From Caldifarciminota bacterium (lineage in GTDB: Bacteria; WOR-3; Hydrothermia; UBA1063; CAJXJZ01): a stretch of DNA of 10,654 nucleotides. The DNA is taken from contig JALTEL010000129.1 in NCBI GenBank assembly GCA_027073945.1, positions 1 through 10,654 of the forward strand. The letters are read 5' to 3'. Every line of letters begins with the position of its first letter. Position 1 is the first letter of the stretch. The notes below the pieces were generated by a model that was given only the letters and a program-made list of their open reading frames with translations, did not search any database and was not told where the DNA came from. A program made the position numbers and the translations under genes. Shown piece by piece: positions 1-6,205 of the stretch.

Positions 1-523
1 AGCAGTGACACCCGACTGTTGTTGGAGCTGGCGAGCCTGGCCTACATAATGCGTGCCTTAAAACCACAGCTTGTCTTTGAATTTGGCACATTTGTAGGGA
101 GAACTACGCGACTGTTGGCTGCTAATAGCCCGTCTGATTGCCGGATTATCACGATAGACCTCGAACCTGACCACGTGAAACATGAGATTGGCGAGGCATT
201 CAAGGGAACGCCTGAAAACAGCAAGATCACCCAGTTGTATGGTGACAGCCGCGAATTTGATTTCATACCATGGTACGGTCAATGCGATTTTGTTTGGGTG
301 GATGCTTGCCACGACTATGAATATGTGGTCAGCGATACAAAGAATGCCATGAGACTTTGCCGTGGGGGGGTATATGGCCTGGCACGATTACCGCCATACG
401 GCCTGGTGGTCTGGTGTGACTCGTTGTGTAAGGCAGTTACATCGGGAATATCCAGAAGTGAGACATGTCAGAGGTACTACAATAGCATTGCTGAAAAAAT
501 CAGGGGATGCGATTAATGAGTGA
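1..523 (+). CDS. Class I SAM-dependent methyltransferase (Methyltransf_24-like), 5'-partial, frame broken at a G7 tract
   Basis: The frame is open from base 1, so the true start lies upstream. Seen: a Rossmann motif I (FEFGTFVGRTT, in-window residues 26-36), an acidic end of strand 2 (TIDLEPD, 51-57), LYGDS (79-83) and FVWVDACHDYEYV (97-109). This order is typical of small methyltransferases found in glycan clusters. After the arginine-glycine codons at 361-369 the protein stops looking like the family and ends at TAA 514-516. Reading the +1 frame from 371 restores a natural C-terminus: MAWHDYRHTAWWSGVTR, then TTIALLKK near the end, with stop TGA 521-523. The WHDY motif is expected at exactly this point. 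One G fewer in the tract 364-370 would give a continuous protein of 173 residues in the window, whose stop overlaps the next gene's start. As read, the product would lose its last roughly 50 native residues. The acceptor is unknown, probably a sugar of the glycan made here. The family is fairly secure. Confidence 0.72.
364..370 (+). repeat. Seven-G homopolymer at the frame break of the first methyltransferase
   Basis: Seven consecutive G follow the arginine codon CGT at 361-363. With six G the sequence reads Arg-Gly-Gly-Tyr-Met-Ala-Trp-His-Asp-Tyr, matching the usual family context of a glycine pair shortly before WHDY. With seven it shifts to an unrelated C-terminus. The tract is therefore a slippage site or a sequencing or assembly error. 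Confidence 0.75.
502..506 (+). promoter_or_regulatory. Ribosome binding site that selects ATG 516 for the second methyltransferase
   Basis: AGGGG lies nine bases before ATG 516. An in-frame ATG at 507 directly abuts this motif and would have no room for it, so 516 is the better start. ATG 516 also overlaps the restored stop of the preceding gene as ATGAGTGA, a common translational-coupling arrangement. Confidence 0.55.
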
Positions 524-1259
524 TTATAGAAGCAGGATTTATGAGAAATATGCTTCCCTCATGCAGGATGCAGAGCCTCTCTTTAATGAAAAGAAGGCAG
601 AGCGTTGGGGAGGTGCTTATGATACTTTCCTTAAATGGTGGCTCCCAGAAAGAAAAGATGCGGCCATATTGGAAGTTGGTTGCGGGGGGGGGCGATTACT
701 CTACTTCTTTAAAACCAGAGGTTATAGGAACCTTCAAGGTGTGGATATCAGCCCTGAACAGGTTAACCTTGCAAGGCAGGTAATAGACAATGTTAGTGTT
801 ACTGAAGAGAACGCCATAGAGTACTTGGACAGCCATCGTCATTCCTTTGACCTTATTATTGGCCTGGATATCATCGAGCATTTCAGAAAAGATGAGGTAC
901 TTCATTTTTTGGAGGCTTGCTACAAGGCCTTGCGGCCTGGAGGGCGTTTGATACTCCAGACACCTAATGCGGAAAGTCCCTGGGGAATGATGCACAGATA
1001 TCATGATTTTACCCATGAGGTTGCCTTTGACCCTCATAGCTTAAAAAAGCTTTTGGAACTAAGTGGGTTTACAAAAATAGAGCCCAGACAGGCAGGACCT
1101 GCGATACATGGTATTTTGTCTTTGGGTAGATACTTAATCTGGAGGATTATCTGGTCTCTTTTGGCTTTATGGAACCTTGCGGAAACAGGGGATATAGGAA
1201 GTGGAATTTATACTCGCGTATTTCTTATATCAGCGATGAAGAAATCTGGTGAAAAATGA
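516..1259 (+). CDS. Class I SAM-dependent methyltransferase (Methyltransf_11/23-type, UbiG-like fold)
   Basis: A 247-residue protein counted from ATG 516; ATG 507 would add three residues but has no suitable ribosome site. Motif I ILEVGCGGGRLL (51-62) binds SAM. VDISPEQVNLAR (76-87) supplies the acidic residue for the ribose. FDLIIGLDIIEHF (111-123) and ALRPGGRLILQTPN (138-151) are the later core motifs of Methyltransf_11/23 proteins. A charged N-terminal extension of about 40 residues and a hydrophobic segment (roughly 206-222, rich in Ile, Leu and Trp) flank the core; the latter may touch the membrane. The glycine-rich loop is encoded by nine consecutive G. The end overlaps the next gene by 4 bp (ATGA at 1256). 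It probably methylates a sugar or a terminal residue of the glycan; the acceptor cannot be read from sequence. Confidence 0.88.
   Translation: MSDYRSRIYEKYASLMQDAEPLFNEKKAERWGGAYDTFLKWWLPERKDAAILEVGCGGGRLLYFFKTRGYRNLQGVDISPEQVNLARQVIDNVSVTEENAIEYLDSHRHSFDLIIGLDIIEHFRKDEVLHFLEACYKALRPGGRLILQTPNAESPWGMMHRYHDFTHEVAFDPHSLKKLLELSGFTKIEPRQAGPAIHGILSLGRYLIWRIIWSLLALWNLAETGDIGSGIYTRVFLISAMKKSGEK
684..692 (+). repeat. Nine-G homopolymer in the SAM-binding loop codons
   Basis: Nine consecutive G encode Gly57-Gly58-Gly59 of the motif I loop. Here the frame is intact on both sides. A one-base slip would truncate the enzyme within its cofactor site, so this tract could work as an on/off switch. It is also a place where sequencing errors are likely. 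Confidence 0.7.
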
Positions 1260-2302
1260 AGATACTTTATGTTGGTCCGCTTTGGATAGGTGGTACATGT
1301 CTTCAGCGTATGGAGACAATGAGGGAATTGGGGCACGAGGTAGTACCCGTAGATACCGAACCAGAGGAAGTTCGGAATAGACAAAAGCATCTGTTCCAAA
1401 GAGTTCGACGTAAGTTAGTGGGTCCTCCGGATTTGGCTAAGGCAAACCAGCGCATTTGCCAGTTGATAAAGGAAGATTCATTTGATGTATTGTGGTTGGA
1501 TAAAGGATTAACCATAACACCAGAGACCCTCAGGATTGTTCGGCAGGTAAGCCCAAAAACAGCTATAGCAGGTTATGCCCCGGATGATATGGCGGCAAAA
1601 CACAATCAATCTCGTGCATTCTTGAATGGTCTTCCACTGTATCATGTTTTTTTTACAACCAAAAGTTATGGGGTAAAAGAGCTTGAGGCTTTGGGTGTGC
1701 CAAAGGCAGTTTTTATAGGTAATGCTTATGACCCACGAACTCATCATCCTGTTCAGGTTTCGGAGGTAGAAAGAGAAAAGTTGGGTGGACCTGTAGGCTT
1801 TATTGGCGATTATGAGATCGAACGGGCACGTTCAATATTTTTCTTGGCGCAACGTGGAATCCCTGTTCGTATTTGGGGACCTAATTGGGATAGAAAATGT
1901 CGTCTAAGACATCCTAATATGAGAATTGAGGGCAAACCACTCTGGGGAGATGACTATGCAAAAGCCATTTGCTCTTTTGATATTAATTTACATTTTTTGC
2001 GAAAAATAAATAGGGACTTACAAACTCAGAGGAGCATTGAAATTCCAGCCTGTGGTGGTTTTATGCTTGCTGAGCGGACAAATGAGCACTTAGAGCTTTT
2101 TGAAGAGGGGAAAGAGGCGGAATTCTTTTCATCAGATGAAGAATTAGAAGAAAAGGTGAGATATTATCTTTCTCATCCAAAACAACGTGAACGTATCGCT
2201 GCTGCAGGTCGGGAGCGCTGTCTTAAAAGTGGTTATAGCAACCATGCGCGAATAAAGGAAATGTTGGAGGTTATAGAAAAGTTACGTGAAAGCCGTTCGT
2301 AG
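1256..2302 (+). CDS. GT-B glycosyltransferase, CgeB-like / Glyco_trans_1_2 family
   Basis: A 348-residue protein starting with a Rossmann strand (MKILYVGPLWIGGT, 1-14), followed by a region rich in charged residues and a first-domain strand FDVLWLDKG (76-84). The second domain begins near residue 179 (PVGFIGDYEIERA). The C-terminal part is characteristic of the CgeB-like Glyco_trans_1_2 family: INLHFLR (243-249), QTQRSIEIPACGGFML (257-272), then ELFEEGKEAEFFSSDEEL and the helical stretch with LSHPKQRERIAAAGRERCL (305-323). Such enzymes transfer a sugar from a nucleotide donor to a growing glycan at the inner face of the cytoplasmic membrane. The first domain is less conserved, so donor and acceptor are unknown. 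ATG 1256 overlaps the previous stop as ATGA, and the 3' end overlaps the next gene by 17 bp, suggesting coupled translation. It contains an intact run of eight T at 1647-1654. Confidence 0.85.
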   Translation: MKILYVGPLWIGGTCLQRMETMRELGHEVVPVDTEPEEVRNRQKHLFQRVRRKLVGPPDLAKANQRICQLIKEDSFDVLWLDKGLTITPETLRIVRQVSPKTAIAGYAPDDMAAKHNQSRAFLNGLPLYHVFFTTKSYGVKELEALGVPKAVFIGNAYDPRTHHPVQVSEVEREKLGGPVGFIGDYEIERARSIFFLAQRGIPVRIWGPNWDRKCRLRHPNMRIEGKPLWGDDYAKAICSFDINLHFLRKINRDLQTQRSIEIPACGGFMLAERTNEHLELFEEGKEAEFFSSDEELEEKVRYYLSHPKQRERIAAAGRERCLKSGYSNHARIKEMLEVIEKLRESRS

Positions 2303-3344
2303 AATTTTGATTTACCGTATAGGAAATCTTGGTGACACAATTTGTACTATTCCAGCGATGGTGGCGATAAAGCGGCGTTTCCCAGATGCATGGATTGGGC
2401 TTTTAACGAACAAGGCTCCTGGAAATAACCCTGATCCAAAGGATATATTAGAGGGAAACGATTTCCTTGATGAGATAATAGCCTATGATCCGGAAAGAAT
2501 TAGGAACCCGCGTTATCTTAAAACTCTTCTAGCTGAAATTCGTAAACTATCCCCTGAGATTTTAGTGTATTTTGCTCTTTCGAAAAGTACCCGACGTAGG
2601 CTTTTAAGGGACTGGCTCTTCTTTAGAATAGCAGGCTGTGAGCGGCTCGTGGGATTTAACATGCCAAAACCAGTGAAAACTATTTTGAAAGATGGCATAA
2701 GGATGCCAGTTTTCCCACAGGAGGTTGATCGTTTAATGGGTCTTGTTGCACCCCTGGGTATTGATCCAGGAAAAGTTGAATTCAGATTACCGCTGAATGA
2801 CGAGGATAGAAAATCTATAGATAGAATCTGGAGAAAGTATGGTTTAGACAATAAGAATCCCATAGTTGCAATCTCGCCTGGGGGTAAATTCCCTGTCAAA
2901 TGGTGGCCAGTAGATCGCTACTCACGGGTTGCGTTCATATTAAAGGAGAAATATAAAGCCGAGATAATTCTTGTTGGTGGTCCGAGTGAAAGGGAGGCTG
3001 GAAAGGAAATAGTTGAAAGCGGTGGTGGTCCTGTACTAAATTTCATTGGGCAGACAAGTTATATGCAAACTGCTGAAGTTCTCCGTCGGTGTGATCTCCT
3101 TGTTAGTAATGATTGCGGTCCAGCCCACTTGGCAGCAGCTGTAGGTACACCTGTTGTGGGTATCTATTCCTCCAGAGATTATCCTGGTGCCTGGCATCCC
3201 TGGGGTAATATCCATACCGTCTTAAGAAATGATTCTGTTTCTTGCCGATTCTGCCTCAAGACAGAATGTGAAACCATGCAGTGTATCAATAGTATAGCGG
3301 TGGAACAGGTGATAGAAGCATGTCAGAGGTATTTGGTTGGGTAA
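2286..3344 (+). CDS. Glycosyltransferase family 9 (ADP-heptose:LPS heptosyltransferase-like)
   Basis: A 352-residue protein, a normal length for GT9 enzymes. The N-terminus RILIYRIGNLGDTICTIPA (6-24) carries the typical R-x-G-x-x-GD pattern. The second domain has AISPGGKFPVKWWP (195-208), IILVGGPSERE (227-237) and VSNDCGPAHLAAAVGTP (273-289), the most diagnostic GT9 motif. A C-terminal cysteine set (Cys320, 323, 328, 333) follows, as in many family members outside Enterobacteria. GT9 proteins add heptose or another sugar to the LPS core or to O-glycans in the cytoplasm before export. This is the best sign of a Gram-negative host. I chose GTG 2286, within the preceding gene, because it places about six residues before the family's usual first strand. 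There is no clear Shine-Dalgarno at good spacing, so coupling to the upstream gene is plausible. Heptose specificity itself is inferred. Confidence 0.9.
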   Translation: MKAVRRILIYRIGNLGDTICTIPAMVAIKRRFPDAWIGLLTNKAPGNNPDPKDILEGNDFLDEIIAYDPERIRNPRYLKTLLAEIRKLSPEILVYFALSKSTRRRLLRDWLFFRIAGCERLVGFNMPKPVKTILKDGIRMPVFPQEVDRLMGLVAPLGIDPGKVEFRLPLNDEDRKSIDRIWRKYGLDNKNPIVAISPGGKFPVKWWPVDRYSRVAFILKEKYKAEIILVGGPSEREAGKEIVESGGGPVLNFIGQTSYMQTAEVLRRCDLLVSNDCGPAHLAAAVGTPVVGIYSSRDYPGAWHPWGNIHTVLRNDSVSCRFCLKTECETMQCINSIAVEQVIEACQRYLVG

Positions 3345-3411
3345 GCGGAAAAGGGCCAACAGGTGGCGGAATAAGTGCAGGGATTGTTCTAGTTAAGAGC
3401 ATAGAGAAAAG

Positions 3412-4629
3412 ATGCTCAAGACACCTCTAAAAATCCTTCACGTAACACCAATTTATGAACCAGCATGGAAAGCTGGTGGTGTGGTCAGGTCTACCAGCTC
3501 GCTCTGCAGAGCTCTTGTGGAACTTGGACATGAGGTGAATGTTTTCACCACCAACTCTGATGGCAAAAGGCATCTTGACGTTCCGGTGAATAAACCTGTG
3601 GATGTTGGTGGTGTGGAGGTCTGGTATTTCCACACTCCTTATCCAGGTATGATCAGGTATTCCGGGAAGCTTAAAAAAGCTTGTAAACAAATGATAAAGG
3701 ATTTTGATATAATTCATATAACATCTTTTTGGAACTATCCAGGTTTGCCTGCAGCAAAAGAAGCTTTTGAATTAGAGATTCCTTATATAGTATCAACGAG
3801 GGGGACGTTTGTCCCTACAGCCTTGAATTCAAAGAAGTTAAAGAAGCTGATTTACTTGAAACTATTTGACCAATTTGTTTTGAAAAACGCCTCAGCTTAT
3901 CACTTTACAACGCTGTTGGAACGAAAAAAAATGGATTTATTTAAAATCCAAAAGCCAAATTTTATTAATCCAAATGGGTTAGATTTAATGGAGTTTAGTG
4001 ATTTACCTGGCAAATCAGACAGCAATAAGGTTTTAAAGTTAGATGAAGATAGTTTTGTTATAACATTTCTTGGTCGATTAAATTGGGTAAAAGCCATTGA
4101 TTTTCTGGTAAAAGGTTTTGTTAAAGTTAGCAAAAAATTTTCTAATGCTATTTTAGTGCTGGCTGGACCTGATGGGGGAGAAGAGGCAAATCTTAAGGAA
4201 TTAGTAAAAGATTTAGGAATCGTGGATAAGGTAATTTTTCTTGGACCTATTGATAAAGAAAAAAGATTGAAGCTGTTTGCCTCTACCGATATTTTAGCCT
4301 TGGTTTCATGGACAGAAAATTTCGGCAATGCCGCTGTTGAGGCCATGGCTGCGGGTGTCCCAGTGTTAGTGTCCGAGAATGTGGGTATTTGCGATGCTGT
4401 TAGTGAGGATGGTGCGGGGCTTGTTGTGCCTGTGGATGAAGATGCTATTGCCAAGGCGTTAATTCAAATGCTTTTTGATTCTGAGAGGCTGAAGGCAATG
4501 GGCAAAGCCGCTTATGAATCTGCCAGAAAGAGGTATGATATAAGAGTGGTGGCTGAGCTTATGGCAAAGGCCTATGAGGATGTCTTGACCGGTAGAAGAA
4601 GTCCAGAATGTAATTGGGAGGATGCTTAG
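3412..4629 (+). CDS. Glycosyltransferase family 4 (GT-B)
   Basis: A 405-residue protein, normal for GT4. It begins LKILHVTPIYEPAWKAGGVV (6-25) with the glycine loop that contacts the donor. The middle holds IIHITSFWNYPG (100-111), STRGTF (128-133) and the domain linker NPNGLD (186-191). The C-terminal donor domain has ITFLGRLNWVKAIDFL (217-232), VLAGPDGGEEANL (249-261) and the E-x7-E catalytic signature ENFGNAAVE (302-310), followed by AAGVPVLVSENVG (313-325). It should be a retaining enzyme that adds a hexose or related sugar from a nucleotide donor; specificity is not readable. Overall organisation resembles GT4 enzymes of O-antigen and exopolysaccharide loci. It sits 67 bp after the heptosyltransferase gene, one of the larger gaps here. 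The ATG is preceded by the weak purine-rich stretch GAGAAAAG. The next gene starts 2 bp after the stop. Confidence 0.92.
   Translation: MLKTPLKILHVTPIYEPAWKAGGVVRSTSSLCRALVELGHEVNVFTTNSDGKRHLDVPVNKPVDVGGVEVWYFHTPYPGMIRYSGKLKKACKQMIKDFDIIHITSFWNYPGLPAAKEAFELEIPYIVSTRGTFVPTALNSKKLKKLIYLKLFDQFVLKNASAYHFTTLLERKKMDLFKIQKPNFINPNGLDLMEFSDLPGKSDSNKVLKLDEDSFVITFLGRLNWVKAIDFLVKGFVKVSKKFSNAILVLAGPDGGEEANLKELVKDLGIVDKVIFLGPIDKEKRLKLFASTDILALVSWTENFGNAAVEAMAAGVPVLVSENVGICDAVSEDGAGLVVPVDEDAIAKALIQMLFDSERLKAMGKAAYESARKRYDIRVVAELMAKAYEDVLTGRRSPECNWEDA
4616..4621 (+). promoter_or_regulatory. Strong Shine-Dalgarno GGGAGG that supports TTG 4632 as a start
   Basis: GGGAGG ends ten bases before TTG 4632. It lies inside the last codons of the preceding glycosyltransferase gene. 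A longer reading from TTG 4614 would place the start upstream of this motif and add six residues with no family match, so the shorter form is preferred. Confidence 0.6.
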
Positions 4630-4631
4630 CT

Positions 4632-5480
4632 TTGGCTAATGTACCTTTGGCAGTGATTATCCTGACTTATAACGAAGAGGTCAATCTTCCTCATGCTTTG
4701 GATAGTGTGACGGACTGGGCAGAGCAAGTGTTTATTGTTGATTCTTACAGCACAGATGGGACCCTTGAGGTTGCTAAAAGGTATAGTGTCCCTGTTTACC
4801 AGAATCCTTGGGTTGATTGGGCTAACCAGAGAAACTGGGCGATGGACAACCTACCTATTGAAACGGATTGGGTATTTTTTCTTGATGCAGATGAGCAAAT
4901 AAGGGACGGGCTGAGAAAAGAAATTGAAAGCGGGATATCATTTGTATCCCACAATATTTCTGCTTTTAGTGTCAGACAGGCTTTTGTTTTCCTTGGTCGC
5001 TATTTGAAGCATGGGCATGATGCTCCTCCCTTAGTGCGTTTAGTCCGTAAAGGGCGTGCAGTATGGTTTTGCGAAGGAGCAAGAGAATATTGCCAAGTCG
5101 AGGGGTCAATAAAACAATTAAAAAATTGCCTTTGGCATGAGGACCATAAAGGTATTTCTGACTGGATAGAAAAACAAAACAAAAATGCAACTCGAGAAAC
5201 AAAAGTTCTTTTAGAATCTAACGGCAGAATTGGAGTTAATAAAGGGCAAAGAAAAAATATCGAAAGACCTTTTCGGGCTTGGCTAAGAACTCGTATCTAT
5301 CTTCGCTTGCCCGGGTGGTTCCGTCCTTTTTTTCTTTTTGTATATCGCTATTTCTTAAGAGGTGGATTTTTAGATGGGTATCCAGGTTTTGTTTTCTGTT
5401 TTCTACACGCTTTCTGGTTTCCCTTTGTGATTAATGCCAAGGTTTATGAAGCAAAGCAGAAGGAGCGAGATTCTTTCTGA
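4632..5480 (+). CDS. Glycosyltransferase family 2, WaaE/KdtX-like (LPS core glucosyltransferase type)
   Basis: A 282-residue GT-A enzyme read from TTG 4632, chosen for the GGGAGG ten bases upstream; TTG 4614 is a longer alternative. The N-terminus VPLAVIILTYNEEVNLPHAL (4-23) is the classic GT2 opening. VFIVDSYSTDGT (33-44) binds the nucleotide and VFFLDADEQ (81-89) contains the metal-binding D-x-D. Conserved acceptor-side elements follow: NPWVDWANQRNWA (58-70) and a WHEDHKG region. The C-terminus is aromatic and hydrophobic (YLRLPGWFRPFFLFVYRYF onward, then GFLDGYPGF), as in the WaaE-like subgroup, which suggests membrane association. Known members add glucose or a related hexose to the LPS inner core; that activity here is inferred. 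It lies 2 bp downstream of the GT4 gene and is followed by a 51-bp gap. Confidence 0.88.
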   Translation: MANVPLAVIILTYNEEVNLPHALDSVTDWAEQVFIVDSYSTDGTLEVAKRYSVPVYQNPWVDWANQRNWAMDNLPIETDWVFFLDADEQIRDGLRKEIESGISFVSHNISAFSVRQAFVFLGRYLKHGHDAPPLVRLVRKGRAVWFCEGAREYCQVEGSIKQLKNCLWHEDHKGISDWIEKQNKNATRETKVLLESNGRIGVNKGQRKNIERPFRAWLRTRIYLRLPGWFRPFFLFVYRYFLRGGFLDGYPGFVFCFLHAFWFPFVINAKVYEAKQKERDSF

Positions 5481-5506
5481 ATAATAAGACTCATAAGTAT
5501 CAAATA

Positions 5507-5528
5507 ACAGTATCTATACAGTATCTAT
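5507..5528 (+). repeat. Exact tandem duplication of the 11-mer ACAGTATCTAT
   Basis: Two identical, directly adjacent 11-base copies occupy 5507-5517 and 5518-5528, ending three bases before GTG 5532 of the PHP gene. The unit is about one helical turn. It could be a protein binding site or a simple duplication; nothing else in the sequence decides this. Confidence 0.7.
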
Positions 5529-5531
5529 TAG

Positions 5532-6203
5532 GTGAATGCTATTAAGATAAGAGTTGACCTTCATGTTCACACTAGTCTTTCCCATGACGCCTTTAATCCT
5601 CTTATGATGGCTCTTAAGATTGCCACTATGAGAAGAATTGGATGTATAGCTATCACTGATCATAATGATATCGGAATTGTTGGTAAAGGTGAAAGCTTTC
5701 ATAGTAATTATCCTAAAATTATGGTTGGTGAAGAGATAATGACTGCCGAGGGAGAAATAGTCGGTCTTTTTTTGTCCAAGAAAATTAAGCCTGGATTGAG
5801 TCCTAAAGAGACTATTGAGGAAATTAAAGAACAAGGGGGCTTAGTGTACTTGCCTCATCCTTTTTCTGGAGCCAAAAAGAGGAAAGGGATTTTCCCTCCG
5901 GCTATTCTGCACAGGGTAGCTGAATCCATTGACATTGTGGAGGTTATGAATTCAAGGGGAATAGATTCCCAGGCTTCCTTAGAATTTGCCAGAAGATACG
6001 ATATAGCTATGGGTTCTGGGAGTGACGCTCATACCCCCTTCGAGGTGGGGAACGCCTATGTGGAGATTGAGCCGTTTGATGGGCCTTCAGATTTCATGGA
6101 AAAGTTGAGGAGAGCTACTATTAGGGGGAAATTCACCCCTTGTTGGTACAGGTTTATTGCGAATCGCTTTACTAGGAAACTCTTAAGACTTCTATTTAGA
6201 TAG
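5532..6203 (+). CDS. PHP-domain metal-dependent phosphoesterase (TrpH/YciV-like)
   Basis: A 223-residue protein from GTG 5532. It shows the full set of PHP metal ligands in order: VDLHVHTSLSHDA (8-20; His11, His13), AITDHND (40-46; Asp43, His44), VGEEI (65-69; Glu67/68), LPHPF (107-111; His109), VEVMNSR (136-142) and GSDAHTP (163-169; Asp165, His167). PHP proteins bind two or three metal ions and hydrolyse phosphoester bonds; relatives act on nucleoside phosphates, oligonucleotides or histidinol phosphate. The substrate here is unknown. Its place between glycosyltransferases and an ATP-grasp gene suggests a sugar phosphate or a phosphorylated glycan precursor, which is inference. The C-terminus (about 198-223) is strongly basic, with Arg and Lys alternating with aromatic residues, and may contact membrane or polyanion. 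The start has little Shine-Dalgarno support, and the next gene begins 2 bp after the stop. Confidence 0.88.
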   Translation: MNAIKIRVDLHVHTSLSHDAFNPLMMALKIATMRRIGCIAITDHNDIGIVGKGESFHSNYPKIMVGEEIMTAEGEIVGLFLSKKIKPGLSPKETIEEIKEQGGLVYLPHPFSGAKKRKGIFPPAILHRVAESIDIVEVMNSRGIDSQASLEFARRYDIAMGSGSDAHTPFEVGNAYVEIEPFDGPSDFMEKLRRATIRGKFTPCWYRFIANRFTRKLLRLLFR

Positions 6204-6205
6204 AT

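Noticed and set aside
1647..1654. Runs of eight T or A in glycosyltransferase genes (also 3924-3931 and 7636-7643) as phase-variable tracts
   Set aside because: Such A/T runs are frequent in this AT-leaning coding sequence, all are in frame, and no downstream frame break is seen.
2513..2899. 128-codon minus-strand open frame opposite the GT9 gene
   Set aside because: It is the shadow of the heptosyltransferase coding strand, without recognisable motifs.
3345..3411. Possible internal promoter in the 67-bp gap before the GT4 gene
   Set aside because: There is no convincing pair of -35 and -10 elements at proper spacing.
3320..3430. A 36-codon ATG reading frame across the heptosyltransferase end and the 67-bp gap (begins MSEVFGWVSGKG)
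   Set aside because: It overlaps conserved coding sequence at its start and the GT4 gene at its end, has no clear ribosome site and matches no family I recognise. It is most likely chance.
3900..4454. 184-codon minus-strand open frame opposite the GT4 gene
   Set aside because: It is serine/threonine-rich shadow sequence with no domain, opposite a clearly conserved glycosyltransferase.
5481..5506. Weak imperfect dyad around ACTCATAAGT as a terminator or operator
   Set aside because: The arms are short and mismatched, there is no T-run after it, and no pairing strong enough to claim.
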